64,000 nucleotides of DNA, taken from positions 343,830,183-343,894,182 of the forward strand of contig NC_135497.1 of the NCBI RefSeq assembly GCF_052857255.1. The letters are read 5' to 3'. The position numbers and the translations under genes are program-made. The notes below the pieces were generated by a model. That model saw nothing but the letters and a program-made list of their open reading frames with translations, was not told where the DNA came from and did no database searches. This DNA comes from Amblyomma americanum. Lineage: Eukaryota; Arthropoda; Arachnida; Ixodida; Ixodidae. Below, piece after piece: positions 34,440 through 45,524 of this stretch. Positions within the stretch are counted from its first letter, which is position 1, and each line of letters begins with the position of its first letter.

Positions 34440-36498
34440 CACCTTACCCCTGCATGGCCCCTCCTGAAACATCACAGGTCTGGGAGGCACACACATTCAT
34501 CCAGATAGGGGAGCCAGCTAGGCGGCTCTTGCAGGGCTGCTTATACTCCCCGCGTCAAAGCGCATTGTTCACGAAACAAATATTTCGACGACTGTGGTGA
34601 TTCGACGTGGCGATCCATCATGCGGCTTTTCCAGAGACTAAATAGTCCCGGCAACATAAATAGATCATATAGCACAACACTGTTTTTCTCCACAGGAAAA
34701 ACGGATACTGTAGGGTGTGATGTCAGCGTCCTTCTTAACTGTTCGTTGCAAAATGTCCCAGAAGAACATACCATCATTGCACAGAATACAACAATGGTCA
34801 ATTGTCTCTGGTGTATTGCACAGGCGACAATTCACCGTCCATGGCGCGAGCATCTCTTTATCATGAAGCCATGCCTTCACAGGCAGCGTTGACGTGTGCA
34901 GCTTAAGAAAGGTTGTTTTCGCGGCAGAAGAAATGTACATTCGCCTAACGTGTTTTAAATCTCCGGTGTCAAGAAAATCCGGAAATGGTTGCCGATACAA
35001 CGGTGCAGGGAACAAATACTGTGTAAGTGCCTGAGTCATCCGCCGTCTGGAGAGGCTATACAGGTAGTCTAAAAAAACGGAGAGTAGGAAATTGAAGGTG
35101 TCACCAACTTCCGTAAGGAATCCCCATAAAGACCCCTCACAAGCGTGTTCCGTCCGTGCGAATTTTAAACACAAATGAGCACTGAGACTCCTAATAAACA
35201 CAGCTACAAGAGAAGGGTGGTTTGCGTTTTGAAAAATAAAAAACGCTAAACAAGTTGATGCACGAAGAAGTGAACAAGGCCGATTCCACCAGACTCTAGA
35301 AAAAGAAATAGGTTATTGCAACTCATGGGCTCCCATTGGGAACACCATATGAATGTAGCAAATATTCTGTGCATCACCTGCACTTTCTTCCTCGCACAGT
35401 GGAGAACCTGCAACACAGGCAAGTTCTTCAGACAAAACAGTGTTGCAGACTTGAGCCCGAGCCAACACTGAAAGTTCCCTACTCATCCAAGACTGGATTT
35501 GTCACTTCATGGAGACAATCGGTGAATCCAGTTAGGGGGCACTGTTGCGAATTTAGTGAAGAGGGACCCCTAGGTAGCGAAGTTGCCCGCAGTCCAAGCT
35601 GATGCCACAATAATGACTTTGCGTTTTACCCCAATGACCCAACCAAAATCCTTTGGATTTATCTAGATTAACAACCACAACTGATACCTTGATAAATTGT
35701 TCAGTCAAATGCAATGCATCAAGCACGCACTTTTTCTCAGATCAAAAGAGGGCGACATCATCTGTATAGGGCAAAATCTTAATTTCACATTGCGCCAGGG
35801 GGAAACAACGGATAGATGTGCAGTTAATAATACTGAATCAAAGGAGTTGAAGATACATGGCAAACAACAAAGGCGATAAGAGGCAGCCTTGGCGAACAGA
35901 TATTTCCAATAAAATTTGTTTGGTTAGGCCTTGGTTACAGATGCAATTAGCATTGAATGAAACTCTTTATAGCACAGTCTTATGCCCCTAAGCAACACAC
36001 CTCCAATATTTGAATGCTCTAAGACCGCATGCAAGAAATCGTGATTAACGTTATCAAAGGGCTTGTCAAGGTCAATCTGAATTAGAGCTACTTGTTCAAT
36101 CTCATCTGATACTGTCTCCACTACTGAGCGTGCAATATGAATATGGGTTTGGATGCTGCGGCTTCTGATACCGCAGATCTGGTGCGTGCGCATTAAGTGA
36201 GCGAAAACTAGCTGCAGACGATTACAAAGAACTTTTGCAAAACGTTTGTAATCTAAATTACGGAATGATATTGGACGATATTCCTCAACTGTTCTCAACT
36301 GAATTGAATCTGTGCTTTTTGGAATTCATATAGTATGCCCAGAATAAAAAGTGGGGGGCAAAAAACCAACACCGTAAAAAGGCTGGAAAACCTCCATCAA
36401 GACAGGTGCTACGCAAGTGTAAAATGTTGTGTAGAAATCGCTAGTAATGCGATCTGGCCCAGGAGATGCCACAAAAACACACACTACACACGCTACAC
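34440..36498 (-). pseudogene. Decayed Tx1/L1-like LINE ORF2
   Basis: Minus-strand pieces in order: reverse transcriptase start with 'SPGPD' near 36460, then 'EEYRPISFRNLDYKRFAKVL' and 'GIRSRSIQTHIHIARSV' and 'IQIDLDKPFDNVNH' (36298-35924). Farther on is a C-terminal zinc-ribbon-like region 'FLKLHTSTLPVKAWLHD' and 'CRLCNTPETIDHCCILC' (35201-34665), and the end 'FMLPGLFSLWKSRMMDRH' (34801-34541 frame). The wording resembles the L1/Tx1 group (zf-RVT end). Usual 'LEKAFD' is 'LDKPFD'. The middle with the catalytic YxDD box is lost or unreadable, so it is inactive. A hairpin element lies directly at its 5' side. Confidence 0.8.
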
Positions 36499-36615
36499 TT
36501 CACTACATACGCCTTTTGTTCATTATAAAACCTTGAGCCCCCGTGGCAGACGGCTCAGAGATCTTCGCCACGGGGGCTTAAGGTTTAGTCATGAATAAAG
36601 GCGCATGTAGTGAAT
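36499..36615. repeat. 117 bp near-perfect hairpin, MITE-like
   Basis: Two ~49 bp arms (36499-36547 and 36566-36615) are inverse copies with about four to five differences, around an 18 bp loop. The arms carry 'ttcactacat' at the outside and 'gcccccgtggc' at the loop side. It lies exactly where the Tx1-like LINE and the I-type LINE meet. No clear target duplication was found. Confidence 0.85.
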
Positions 36616-39130
36616 GCTCGCCTTTCAAATAGTAACTCTTCCGAACCAGAAGTCGCTCCGCTCTCGCTACGTATATCCTGGCCTAACGGAGCTCTGCCAT
36701 CATCAGTTTTTTTTACTGCATTCTACGTCATGAATTGCGCAAGGACGTCTGTATTTGCGGGATGACTCTAGGTTTTAGCAGCTGGGGACAGGATATTGCA
36801 ATGGGTATAATTACTAATTGCCGTTTTAGAATCTCTGAAAATGTACTTAGCGGTCGAGTGTGCAATTGCTTGCAGAGAATCTGACTAATTTGGAATAGAC
36901 GTACTGACGATCACGTTTTGCAATACGTCTACGGAGTCTAATGTGACAGCTCTCGGTTTGTATATACTCGGCCGCGTCTACGCAAACTGCCGGAGTATGA
37001 GGGTTAAGGAGAGCCTTGGCAATAGCATCCCGTCTCTGTCTTTCATGCTCCATGTGGATGTTTGTTGGAAGCGGTGGGAAAGAGATTATAAAGTTCAGCA
37101 GTGGGAAAATTTCGCGTGGCCGCGATGTGGCCGGGGAGATTGATTCCATTCAGGCGCAATAATATTAGACCTTTTAAGTAGGTTAGAGCCTACTGCGTTG
37201 ACCTATGCAGTGCTCTTCTACAAGCTCTGCCCGGGTGTTGTGCACCCCTAGTTGAAGTAGTTCCTTTGTGGGCGTTGATTCAGGGAGAAAGAGAGCAATG
37301 TTGTCGCCTGTGCGGATGAGTATGTTGAGTTGCTCGGTATCCGTTTGTGTGCGGTCTCCGTTGGTGAGCGAATTACAGAAGGAATTCTAGAAAGATCTCG
37401 CCCTAATGGGGTAAGAGCAATGCTAAAACAAGCGGGGACATAGATACTAGGCATTTCTCGGCAAAAGCATTTATTAGAAGGAAACCGTTTATGAACGCAA
37501 TTTTTTCATATAATGTAAGATTTCTCTATAGCAATAAATATATCCGACGATCACCGGACGCTAGTCCCGTAGTTTTCTTTTCAAAAGAAAGATTTTGCGT
37601 ACTATCGAAATAATGAGCCACTACCTCCAATATTTTTATAAGTGTGTCAAAAATTTTTAGTTTTCAAACTTTTTGCCCCAGAGAGCTGGACTTGATTGCT
37701 CTTTGGGTTTATTTTGATTCATAGCTTGAATGGGGTGGTTTTGACTCCACTTTTTTTAGGCACGCTGATCCGTTGCTGAGAAAGGCAGCAGTAATCTTCT
37801 GTCTGCGAGAGCCCATGTTTAGGTCTCTTAGTGATTGTTAAATGGAAGAGCGAGCAACATTATCAAAAGCCTTTGTCAGGTACGACGCAAAGATAGCTCT
37901 GTTGATGTGAGGGAAAGCGGGAATGAGCCCACCCTGCTTAAGCTGTAACGCGGCGTCTTGAGCTGGGAGTCCCCCTCCGAAGCCAAGCATGGTGGAGGCA
38001 GAGTTTTCTTTCTCCATGTAGTGGCGAAAGCGATTTCCGATCACCTGCTCTAAGAGTTTGTCGGTGCATTGAAATGAGAGAAATAGGCATCATATTCGCA
38101 AGGTCTAAACTCTTGTTAGGCTTGTGGATGGAGGTTACTTTAGCTGACTTAAATTCCGGGAACAGCTGCGTTGTTCCTTATATTTATTCCTGTAACTAGT
38201 GAGAGCGGCCCTTTATTTGGTTTATAGATGTTTTGGACACCAAGTCTGAAGGGGGGGTTCCTATGTAGGTCGGTGATGCTTCCTGTCTTAATTCAGAAAC
38301 GTATATGGCTTGAAGAGCTGTTTCAAAGCCTTTCCCTTATTTCTCTACCATGCAGGAGAGTGATTCCATTATTATTTTTCCGAAAGATAGGAGCATGGGT
38401 TTGAAATATGGCGGAGGAGCGGCCTAGAGTTTATGTGTAGAGTGCCGTCTAGTCGGTTGCATAACCTATTCCATTGTTACGACTCAAGCTCGGTCGTATA
38501 TTCATAGCAGAGGTGGATCATTTATACCATTGTCTGTTTTAATTTGTAATTATCTTTTATCTGAGCTGTGGCATCTCGAAATACCGACAGGCCTCCCAGA
38601 GCTACAGTAGCCTGCTGTCTACTGGGCCGCCACTGTGTTCTGCCTTGACCAATTTTTCGCTAAGAGTTACGTCCCGTTGGAGCTTAAGGCGCAGTGTTTG
38701 TAGTCCTGAATTTCTCTTGTCGGGTTTTAGTCTCAGAGTTTGCGGAACTTGTCGCAGTCTACAATAGGTATAGAACTGCTGTAGTAAACTTTCACATGGT
38801 AGCGTATCTCTTTGGATATAATGATCGCTGCCGAGGCTGACTGCTATGCGAGTCCAGTTATCTTTTCGGATGTTGTGAGTGAAAGTAAGATCTGGAGTCG
38901 TATTTCTTCTCACACTGTTGCCAGTGCGTGTGTCCTCAATTCAGTCAGTGACTGGGGTACGTCTGTTTTGCTGAATGTATTGAGAGATTCGTGCCCTTGT
39001 GAGTATTCCCATTGTATGCCCAATCGACGTGTGGTAGATCAATATCACCGGTTACCACAATGTGAGCGAATCCTCTTATTTGGATGGCCCTGTCAAGTGT
39101 TTCGATTACACTAGTGCGGTCGTCTTTAGG
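36616..39130 (-). pseudogene. Decayed I-type LINE (endonuclease, reverse transcriptase, RNase H start)
   Basis: Minus-strand parts in order: endonuclease with 'VTGDIDLPHVDWAYN' near 39070-39025 and 'TPDLTFTHNIR' with 'LGSDHYI' (38913-38810); reverse transcriptase with 'LTKAFDNVARSS' (38044-37838); a C-terminal linker with 'LGVHNTRAELVEEHC' (near 37240-37195); 'PPLPTNIHMEHERQRRDAIAKALL' and the RNase H start 'CVDAAEY' (37149-36847); then 'FRDSKTAISNY' near 36820-36790. The YADD box was not readable. Many stops and shifts. The 3' end is missing at the hairpin. Confidence 0.8.
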
Positions 39131-39154
39131 ATTGAATGGGTAATAAAAAGTAAA

Positions 39155-39354
39155 ATAAAAATTCGAGGGGACACTTAAGCTCCCGTTAAAGGAATGAGTC
39201 GATGGCCAGTGGGTTTATTTCCTTATATGCAGAAGATTGTTCTGCACTTTACATTTATAGATCCCTTGGTGTCTTCATACCCCGCCTTGTCAGTAGTGCA
39301 ATGGTTAAGCGATGGGCCTCTGCTCTGCGATGGCCGATGCTCACAAGGCTGGGT
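39155..39354 (+). repeat. Dispersed tick-type repeat, left part
   Basis: Starts 'aattcgaggggacacttaagctcccgttaaaggaatgag' and runs to 'ggttaagcgatgggcctctgctctgcg', matching the 7535 copy. It is cut by the LINE that follows and resumes at 40326. Confidence 0.6.
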
Positions 39355-40325
39355 CTTACGCTGGGTCAGTCATCGCACCTCGACTACTGCTACCGAGCTA
39401 GCTGCTCTGCTAGCAGCATTCACTTACATTCTTCAACAACCCCCACCAGCGTGGGTTATTTTCAGTGATTCCCTGGCTGCATCATAATCCATAAATAATC
39501 AGGAAGCCTTCAACAGCTGATCATCGATGACTTAAACAGATTCCACTCTGAAGCCTGTGAGCTTGGCCATCGTGTTATGTTGCAGTGGTTACCCGCTCAC
39601 TGTGGCCTTGCAGGCAACGATCACGCTGACCGTGCAGCGACGTCGGCGCATGGCGACACCACCTTGCTGCTACCTATACCGTTTTCTCGCAGTGACGGTA
39701 CGAGACTTCTATCTACAAAATCCTGGCACAAGCAACGCTCTTTGTGATGTGATCCGGAACATCAATGCAGACCCCTTCTTCGTATTGACCCCACTTTTGC
39801 CTTTCGCATGCCACGCAATATAACTAGACTTGATCATAATTGCTTCCATCGAATTCCCCTGGACGTTGCTTTCACTAAATTCTATTTACATAAAATTGGT
39901 GCAATAAGTGTGCCCGAGGATCTGCCACATTTGATCTCACACTGCAACCGCTTCAACAATCATCGCAAGACACTTTTAAGTGCTTTAGGACTCCGACAGG
40001 ATGGCCCCGTGCTCATCGAGCATGTCCTTGGACCCTGGATTCCTGGAACGCGGCTTCGGGTGTGCGCGGGACAAAAGAATTTTTAGTGTTTTTAAGAGCC
40101 ACACGTTTGATGGACATTCTTTGATAATTTTGTGTGTGCGTGTGTGTTTCTGAGTGCGTAAGTGTGCTTGATTTCACCATTAGCCTTTCTTTTTTTCTTT
40201 TTTCCTTTTCTTTTCAACATCCTTTTCTCTACCTTTCTCTTCTTTACCGTGTTTTGGAGTAGCATGCCAGGCCGACAACCAGGCAGACATCCCCTATTCC
40301 ATTAAAGTTCTTTTCCTTCATTCCT
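39355..40325 (+). pseudogene. 5'-truncated I-type LINE, RNase H and 3' end
   Basis: Plus strand: RNase H with 'TATELAALLAAFTYILQQPP' and 'WVIFSDSLAA', then in another frame 'LQWLPAHCGLAGNDHADRAA' (the usual W-x-PAH-x-GxxGNxxAD block), then the C-terminal part 'FHRIPLDVAFTKFYLHKIGA' and 'HVLGPWIPG'. A 3' UTR with 'gtgttttggagtagcatgccaggccgacaaccaggcagac' ends in an AATTAAA-poor T-rich stretch near 40325. Frames shift several times. It is a young-looking 5' truncation compared with the other LINEs because its RNase H motifs are still readable. It splits a tick repeat. Confidence 0.8.
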
Positions 40326-40580
40326 TACACGGCCCAGGATGGTCTTCCCTACTGACCAAACATTAACTGCCACCTGGCACGAAGGGTAGGTCGCTCACTA
40401 TCCGGCAGGCAAGTTGTGGTGACGACACAGAGTCACCTGACCTAATGGTCTCACCTCTATCCCAGGTTCCTCTGTGGGGACTACCTGCTAAAACCATGCC
40501 CGAGATTTATCGCTCACAACGGCGACAACGACGAGAGGGGTTTTTTGGAGAACCGGGCCTTTAGAGCTATTGCGTTAATA
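40326..40580 (+). repeat. Dispersed tick-type repeat, right part
   Basis: Resumes the repeat cut at 39354: 'gccacctggcacgaagggtagg', 'gttgtggtgacgacacagagtcacctgacc' and 'atttatcgctcacaacggcgacaacgacg', in the order seen at 7770-7960. It ends near 'gagctattgcgttaat', like the tail palindrome at 490-507. Confidence 0.55.
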
Positions 40581-42316
40581 AGTGGCTTGTCATGTAAGAC
40601 GCGGGAGGACCTCGAGAAGATAGCATCTGTAGTAGACGTCGGAGTGATCGTGAGCTATATACGCTGGTATTACAGCGCCGCAGAGGTTGTCTCCATTGCT
40701 CAGAAAGTAAATTTTTAAATATTATGGTTCACCTGCGCTGGGAGGGACTGCATAATATATTATCCGGTGTGCCCTCCATTTAATTTACTTCTACATAAAA
40801 AGACAGTTTTAATTTAAAAACACCCATATATATGTATCCACGTCTCCCACAACACACCTGCGCCTCTTTTTCCTCCAAGCACTGTTTTTATTATCCGCCT
40901 CCAGGCTCCCATTCGCTTCATTGAGACGTGAATACAGGCCCTCCTCAAAAGTAGTACCGGAATTTATGAAATTTTTTGCTGCTTTTCTTTTCAACCTGTT
41001 TCGCACCTTTCCATGTATCTAGAGAGATCCGTTGGGCTTGAGAACGCTACAGTGTAATGTGTGGCATATGAAGCCTTTTAAGGCAAGAAAATTGTGCACT
41101 TTATGAAGGTGTTTGAAAGAAATGGTTGTCATTGAATGTTACTCTCGAAAACTGTAAGTCAGCGGAAATTGAAGCATATAAAGTGTTTTATAAGAACACG
41201 ATATTTTTTCTCAAAACGCTGCTAATCGATTGTTACAATGCACCAGAAGAGCGAAGTGTGATTCATTCAGTATTCTAGAGACAATTTACTAAATGACGCA
41301 GGGATACAATTTCTTTTACTGATAATTTCTCAAAGGAAAATAACAATCAAAGAACCGACTTTCCCGGTGCTGGTCCAAGCAAGAATCTTTAATAAGAATG
41401 AAGGCCAGCGGCTCCACCTGATACGCCCTGCAAATAACAGAAGAGAATGGCTCGCGCTGAGGAACGAAGGAGAGTTGTTCGCATTGCGCTGCTTGAGAAA
41501 TCGCTATAACAAACGAAGAAGCCGATAACGCTCGAGTGTTTCACCTTCAGAGAGTGCTTTTGCTTTAGCGGGTTTTCTAGCCTTTATTATAAAGCCTAAG
41601 CACGATGCATATATAGCATCGGTATGAAGCCTAAACTTTAAATGCGTTGAATAGCACAATATGCTGAAGTGGCTGCATTGACTACGCGGTGACTCGGAAG
41701 CAGATTTTGCTGTGCTGCTCAAGGCGGGGGCGCGCGTTTCAATGCCCGGGCGAAGAATTCACGGGAGAACAAGATGTAGGCCTGGGTCATATCAGCTACT
41801 TTACGTAAGCGTCGCTTTCAACTTTCTTCAGCGTCATTGAACACCTACCGCGCCAAGCTTATCTTCTAAACCAAAACCACGAAGAGCGAGATAAGACCCG
41901 CCAAGACCAACGAAAATCTCATCACAACAGTTGTTACCATAAAAACTCTTCATCGGTGATCTCTTTCCAGAAACCACCAACCAAGCAAACAAGACAAAAA
42001 AGAGCACTTGATGGCGCGAATATTCACCATAGCCGCTGAACTCGTCTACCAATTGCACACCCGTGTGTGCGAAATCAAGTTCTCATTTAATCAATAATAA
42101 TGACACTACTGAGAGGTCGTGTCAAAAGGCCTTATGTGCCTAATCAAATTAAGCTGAAAAGGCAGTCCAGCCAACCAAAGTTCTCGCCCTGATTAGTCGA
42201 AAAGTGATTGCGGTGGTCATACTTTATCATGGCAGACACTGTACTCGTCCTAAAAGCATGCATATTCACTCCCACGTTCAACAGGGTCACAATTCATTTT
42301 AGAGAGGTAATTCTCC
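40581..42316. other. No gene recognised
   Basis: About 1.7 kb of AT-rich DNA. No LINE, SINE or tandem repeat recognised. Confidence 0.4.
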
Positions 42317-42338
42317 AGGAACATCATCATCAGCCTTA

Positions 42339-45278
42339 CTACACCCACTGCAGGGCAAAGGCCTTTCCCATGTCTCTCCAATTAACCCTATCCTTTGCCA
42401 GCTGCATCCACCCTTTGCCTGCAAACTTCTTAATCTCATCCGCCCACCTAACCTTCTGCCGCCCCCTGCTACGCTTACTTTCTCTTGGAACCCACTCCGT
42501 TACCCTTACAGACCAGCGGTTATCCTGCCTTCGCATTACATGCCCTGCCCAAGCCCATTTCTTTCTCTTGATTTCGACCAGGATGTCATTAACCCGTGTT
42601 TGTTCCCTCACCCACTCTGCCCGCTTCCGATCTCTTAACGTTACACCTATCATTTTTCTTTCCATGGCTCGCTGCGTTGTCCTTAACTTAAGCTGAACTC
42701 TTTTCGTTAGCCTCCACGTTTCTGCCCCGTAGGTGAGTACCGGTAAGATTATGCTGTTGTACACTTTCCTCTTCAGGGAAATTGGTAAACTGCCAATCAT
42801 GATCTGCGAGAATTTGCCATATGCGCTCCACCCCATTCTTATCCTTCTAGTTATCTCCCTCTCATGATCCGGATCAGCTGGCACTACCTGCCCTAAGTAG
42901 ACGTATTCCGGCACAATTTCTAGGCTCTCGCTGCCAATTGTGAACTGTTGTTCCCTTGCTAGGCTGTTGAACATTACCTTGGTTTTCTGCATGTTAATTT
43001 TTAGACCCATCGATCTGCTCTGCCTGTCTAACTCGTTGATCATGATTTGCAGTTCACCACCTGAGTGACTCAGCAAGGCAATGTCATCAGCAAATCGCAG
43101 ATTATTTAGATATTCTCCATTTATTCTTATTCCCAACTTTTCCCAATTCAGACCTCGAAAAACCTCCTGCAAACATGCGGTGAACAGCATTGGCGAGATC
43201 GTGTCTCCTTGCCTGACGCCCTTTCTTATTGGAATTTTATTGCTGACTTTATGGAGGACTATAGTAGCTGTGCAGTTGCTATATATATCTTCCAGTATTT
43301 TGACATAAGGCTCTTCTACCCCCTGATTACGCAATGCCTGTATGACTGCTGAGGTTTCCACTGAGTCGAATGCTTTCTCGTAATCAATGAAAGCTATATT
43401 GAGAGGTAGGTTATATTCTGCGCATTTCTCTATCACCTGATTGATGGTGTGAATATGATCTATTGTGGAATATCCTTTACGAAAGCCTGCCTGATCTTTT
43501 GGTTGATTAAAGTCTAACGTTGCCCTGACTCTATTAGCGATTACCTTAGTAAATACTTTGTAGGCAACGGATAGTAAGCTGATCGGCCTGTAATTTTTCA
43601 AGTCCTTGGCGTCTCCCTTCTTATGAATTAAGATAATGTTTGCATTTTTCCAAGCTTCTGGTACAGTCGAGGGCATAAGGCATTGCGTATACAGGGTGGC
43701 TAGTTTTTCTAGCACGATGTCCCCTCCATCCTTCAACAGATCTGCTGTTACCTGATCCTCCCCAGCTGCTTTTCCCCTTTTCATTGCTTCTAACGCTTTC
43801 TTTACTTCATCTTTCGTTACTGGCGGGATGACGCATTGCTGTGCACTGCTGTCTTTCTCATTAGCGCTCTGATTACATTGGCTACTGTACAGGTCTGTGT
43901 AGAACTCTTCGGCTACGTTAACTATCTTATCCATATTGCTAATGACATTGCCCTGCTTGTCTCTTAATGCATACATCTGGTTTTTACCTATGCCTAGTTT
44001 CCTTTTCACTGTTTTTAGGCTACCTCCGTTCTTTATAGCATGCTCGATTCTCTCTATATTAAACTTCCTTATGTCGGCTACCTTGCGCTTATTTATTAAC
44101 TTTGATAGCTCCGTTAGCTCAATTCTATCGGTAGTGTTAGATGCCTTCATGTTTTGGCGCTTCTTAATCAGATCTTTCGTCACCTGAGATAGCTTCCCGG
44201 TATCTTTTCGAACTGTCCTACCGCCTATTTCTACTGCGCACTCCGTAATTATTGATGTCAGGTTATCGTGCATTGAATGAACATCAAGATCATCTTCCTC
44301 AGTTAAAGCCGAATATCTGTTTTGCAGCGCTATCCTAAACTCCTGTGCTTTCCCTCTTACGGCTAACTCGTTAATGGTCTTCTTCTTCGCTAGCTTCTTC
44401 CGTTCCCTCTTCAAGTCTAATCTAATTCTAGACCTTACCATTCTATGGTCGCTGCAACGCACCCTTCCGAGGACGGCCACATCCTGAATGATGCCAGGTT
44501 TAGCGCACAGTATGAAGTCGATTTCATTTTTAATCTCACCATTGGGGCTCTTCCAGGTCCACTTCCTGTTTTCTCGTTTGCGGAAGAAGGTATTCATGAT
44601 CCGTAAATTATTTCTATCCGCGAATTCGACTAATAACTCTCCCCTGCTATTTCTAGAGCCTATCCCATAGTCACCTACCGCGTGGTCGTCAGCCTGCTTC
44701 TTGCCCACCTTCGCATTGAAGTCGCCCATCAGTACAGTGTACTGCGATTTTACTCTATTCATTGCTGATTCTACGTCCTCATAGAAGCTTTCAACGGTCT
44801 GGTCATCATGGCTGGATGTGGGTGCGTAGGCCTGCACCACTTTCAGCTTGTACCTCCTATTCAGCCTAGTTACTATAGCTGCTACCCTCTCGTTAACACT
44901 GTAGAACTCCTCTACGTTGCCGGCTATATCCTTATTAATGAGGAAACCCACACCTAGTTCTCGTCTATCCTCTAGCCCGCGATAGCACAATATGTGTCCG
45001 TCCTTTAGTACTGTATACGCCTCACCTGTCCTCCTAACTTCGCTAAGCCCTATCACATCCCATTTAATTCCCGCTATTTCCTCAAACAGCACTGCTAGGC
45101 TAGCCTCACTAGCTAAAGTTCTAGCGTTAAACGTTGCCAGGTTCAGATTCCAATGGCGGCCTGTCCGGAGCCAGAGATTCTTAGCACCCTCCGCTGCGTC
45201 ACAGGTCTGACCGCCGCCGTGGTCAATTGCTCCGCAGCCACTGGGGACTGAGGGCCGAGGGTTAATTGGTTTGATCAT
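42339..45278 (-). CDS. RTE-type LINE ORF: endonuclease and reverse transcriptase, 979 aa
   Basis: This is the only long intact coding region in the window. The frame is open from a GTG at 45356, but the first ATG is at 45278, giving 979 residues (numbering here from that Met). The N-terminal apurinic-type endonuclease shows Asn51 ('TFNART'), Glu80 ('LSEVRR'), Asp186 and Asn188 ('GDFNAKVG'), Asp254 ('EIDFIL') and the 'SDH' motif (Asp277, His278): the full catalytic set. The reverse transcriptase follows, with 'NYRPISLLS', Asp632 ('FIDYEKAFDS'), 'GVRQGDTISPMLF' and FADD at 729-732. The C-terminus has 'ERKMIGVTLRDRKR' and 'WAGHVMRR', usual for RTE/BovB-group proteins. It would nick target DNA and copy its own RNA by target-primed reverse transcription in the nucleus. 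All key residues are present, so it could be active, though expression is not shown. Confidence 0.93.
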   Translation of the reverse strand: MIKPINPRPSVPSGCGAIDHGGGQTCDAAEGAKNLWLRTGRHWNLNLATFNARTLASEASLAVLFEEIAGIKWDVIGLSEVRRTGEAYTVLKDGHILCYRGLEDRRELGVGFLINKDIAGNVEEFYSVNERVAAIVTRLNRRYKLKVVQAYAPTSSHDDQTVESFYEDVESAMNRVKSQYTVLMGDFNAKVGKKQADDHAVGDYGIGSRNSRGELLVEFADRNNLRIMNTFFRKRENRKWTWKSPNGEIKNEIDFILCAKPGIIQDVAVLGRVRCSDHRMVRSRIRLDLKRERKKLAKKKTINELAVRGKAQEFRIALQNRYSALTEEDDLDVHSMHDNLTSIITECAVEIGGRTVRKDTGKLSQVTKDLIKKRQNMKASNTTDRIELTELSKLINKRKVADIRKFNIERIEHAIKNGGSLKTVKRKLGIGKNQMYALRDKQGNVISNMDKIVNVAEEFYTDLYSSQCNQSANEKDSSAQQCVIPPVTKDEVKKALEAMKRGKAAGEDQVTADLLKDGGDIVLEKLATLYTQCLMPSTVPEAWKNANIILIHKKGDAKDLKNYRPISLLSVAYKVFTKVIANRVRATLDFNQPKDQAGFRKGYSTIDHIHTINQVIEKCAEYNLPLNIAFIDYEKAFDSVETSAVIQALRNQGVEEPYVKILEDIYSNCTATIVLHKVSNKIPIRKGVRQGDTISPMLFTACLQEVFRGLNWEKLGIRINGEYLNNLRFADDIALLSHSGGELQIMINELDRQSRSMGLKINMQKTKVMFNSLAREQQFTIGSESLEIVPEYVYLGQVVPADPDHEREITRRIRMGWSAYGKFSQIMIGSLPISLKRKVYNSIILPVLTYGAETWRLTKRVQLKLRTTQRAMERKMIGVTLRDRKRAEWVREQTRVNDILVEIKRKKWAWAGHVMRRQDNRWSVRVTEWVPRESKRSRGRQKVRWADEIKKFAGKGWMQLAKDRVNWRDMGKAFALQWV

Positions 45279-45439
45279 AGAAGGTTGTGGCCAAGTACTA
45301 CACCAGGGTGGCCAAATCCTGCTCTGGTGAGGGAGTGCGTTGTCGGTTTTGGTCACCGAGATCAGGCCGCACTCCAGGCCTGGTAATGCAATTCCATCGA
45401 CACGCGGATTTTTTTTTTTTTAACCCGGTGGAGAATTGC

Positions 45440-45508
45440 GCGGCACCAGGATTTGAACCCCGGTTCTCTTGCACGCGAGGCGGATGTTCTACCTCTACGC
45501 CATCGCTG
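45440..45508 (-). promoter_or_regulatory. tRNA-like head with A and B boxes at the RTE 5' end
   Basis: On the minus strand: A box TGGCGTAGAGG (plus 45492-45502) and B box GGTTCAAATCC (plus 45449-45459), about 33 bp apart, the usual spacing of an internal RNA polymerase III promoter. A T-arm-like stem (CCGGG/CCTGG) surrounds the B box; the anticodon stem is poor. The loop reads CTCGCGT, like an Ala (CGC) tRNA. It lies inside the target duplication of the LINE, so it looks like part of the element. The alternative is an older SINE or tRNA fragment at the site. Confidence 0.65.
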
Positions 45509-45524
45509 CTACCTACTAGGAACA

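Larger units (their letters stand above)
42324..45517 (-). mobile_element. Full-length RTE-type LINE with target-site duplication
   Basis: A 3.19 kb element between two copies of AGGAACA (42317-42323 and 45518-45524, plus strand). Read on the minus strand: a tRNA-like head, an A-rich run, a short leader, one long ORF, and a very short tail that ends in GATGATGATG, typical of RTE-group LINEs. No stop or frameshift breaks the ORF. The length is that of full-length RTE elements (about 3.2-3.3 kb). The duplication is only 7 bp, so the exact ends are likely but not certain. Confidence 0.82.

Noticed and set aside
36616..40325. One I-type LINE with its 5' part inverted by twin priming (minus-strand endonuclease/RT followed by plus-strand RNase H)
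   Set aside because: The plus-strand fragment lies inside a separate dispersed repeat (39155-39354 and 40326-40580) whose left edge separates the two LINE parts, so they are independent insertions.
45440..45508. Functional tRNA-Ala gene
   Set aside because: The anticodon stem does not pair well and no acceptor stem is visible; it is a tRNA-like repeat head.
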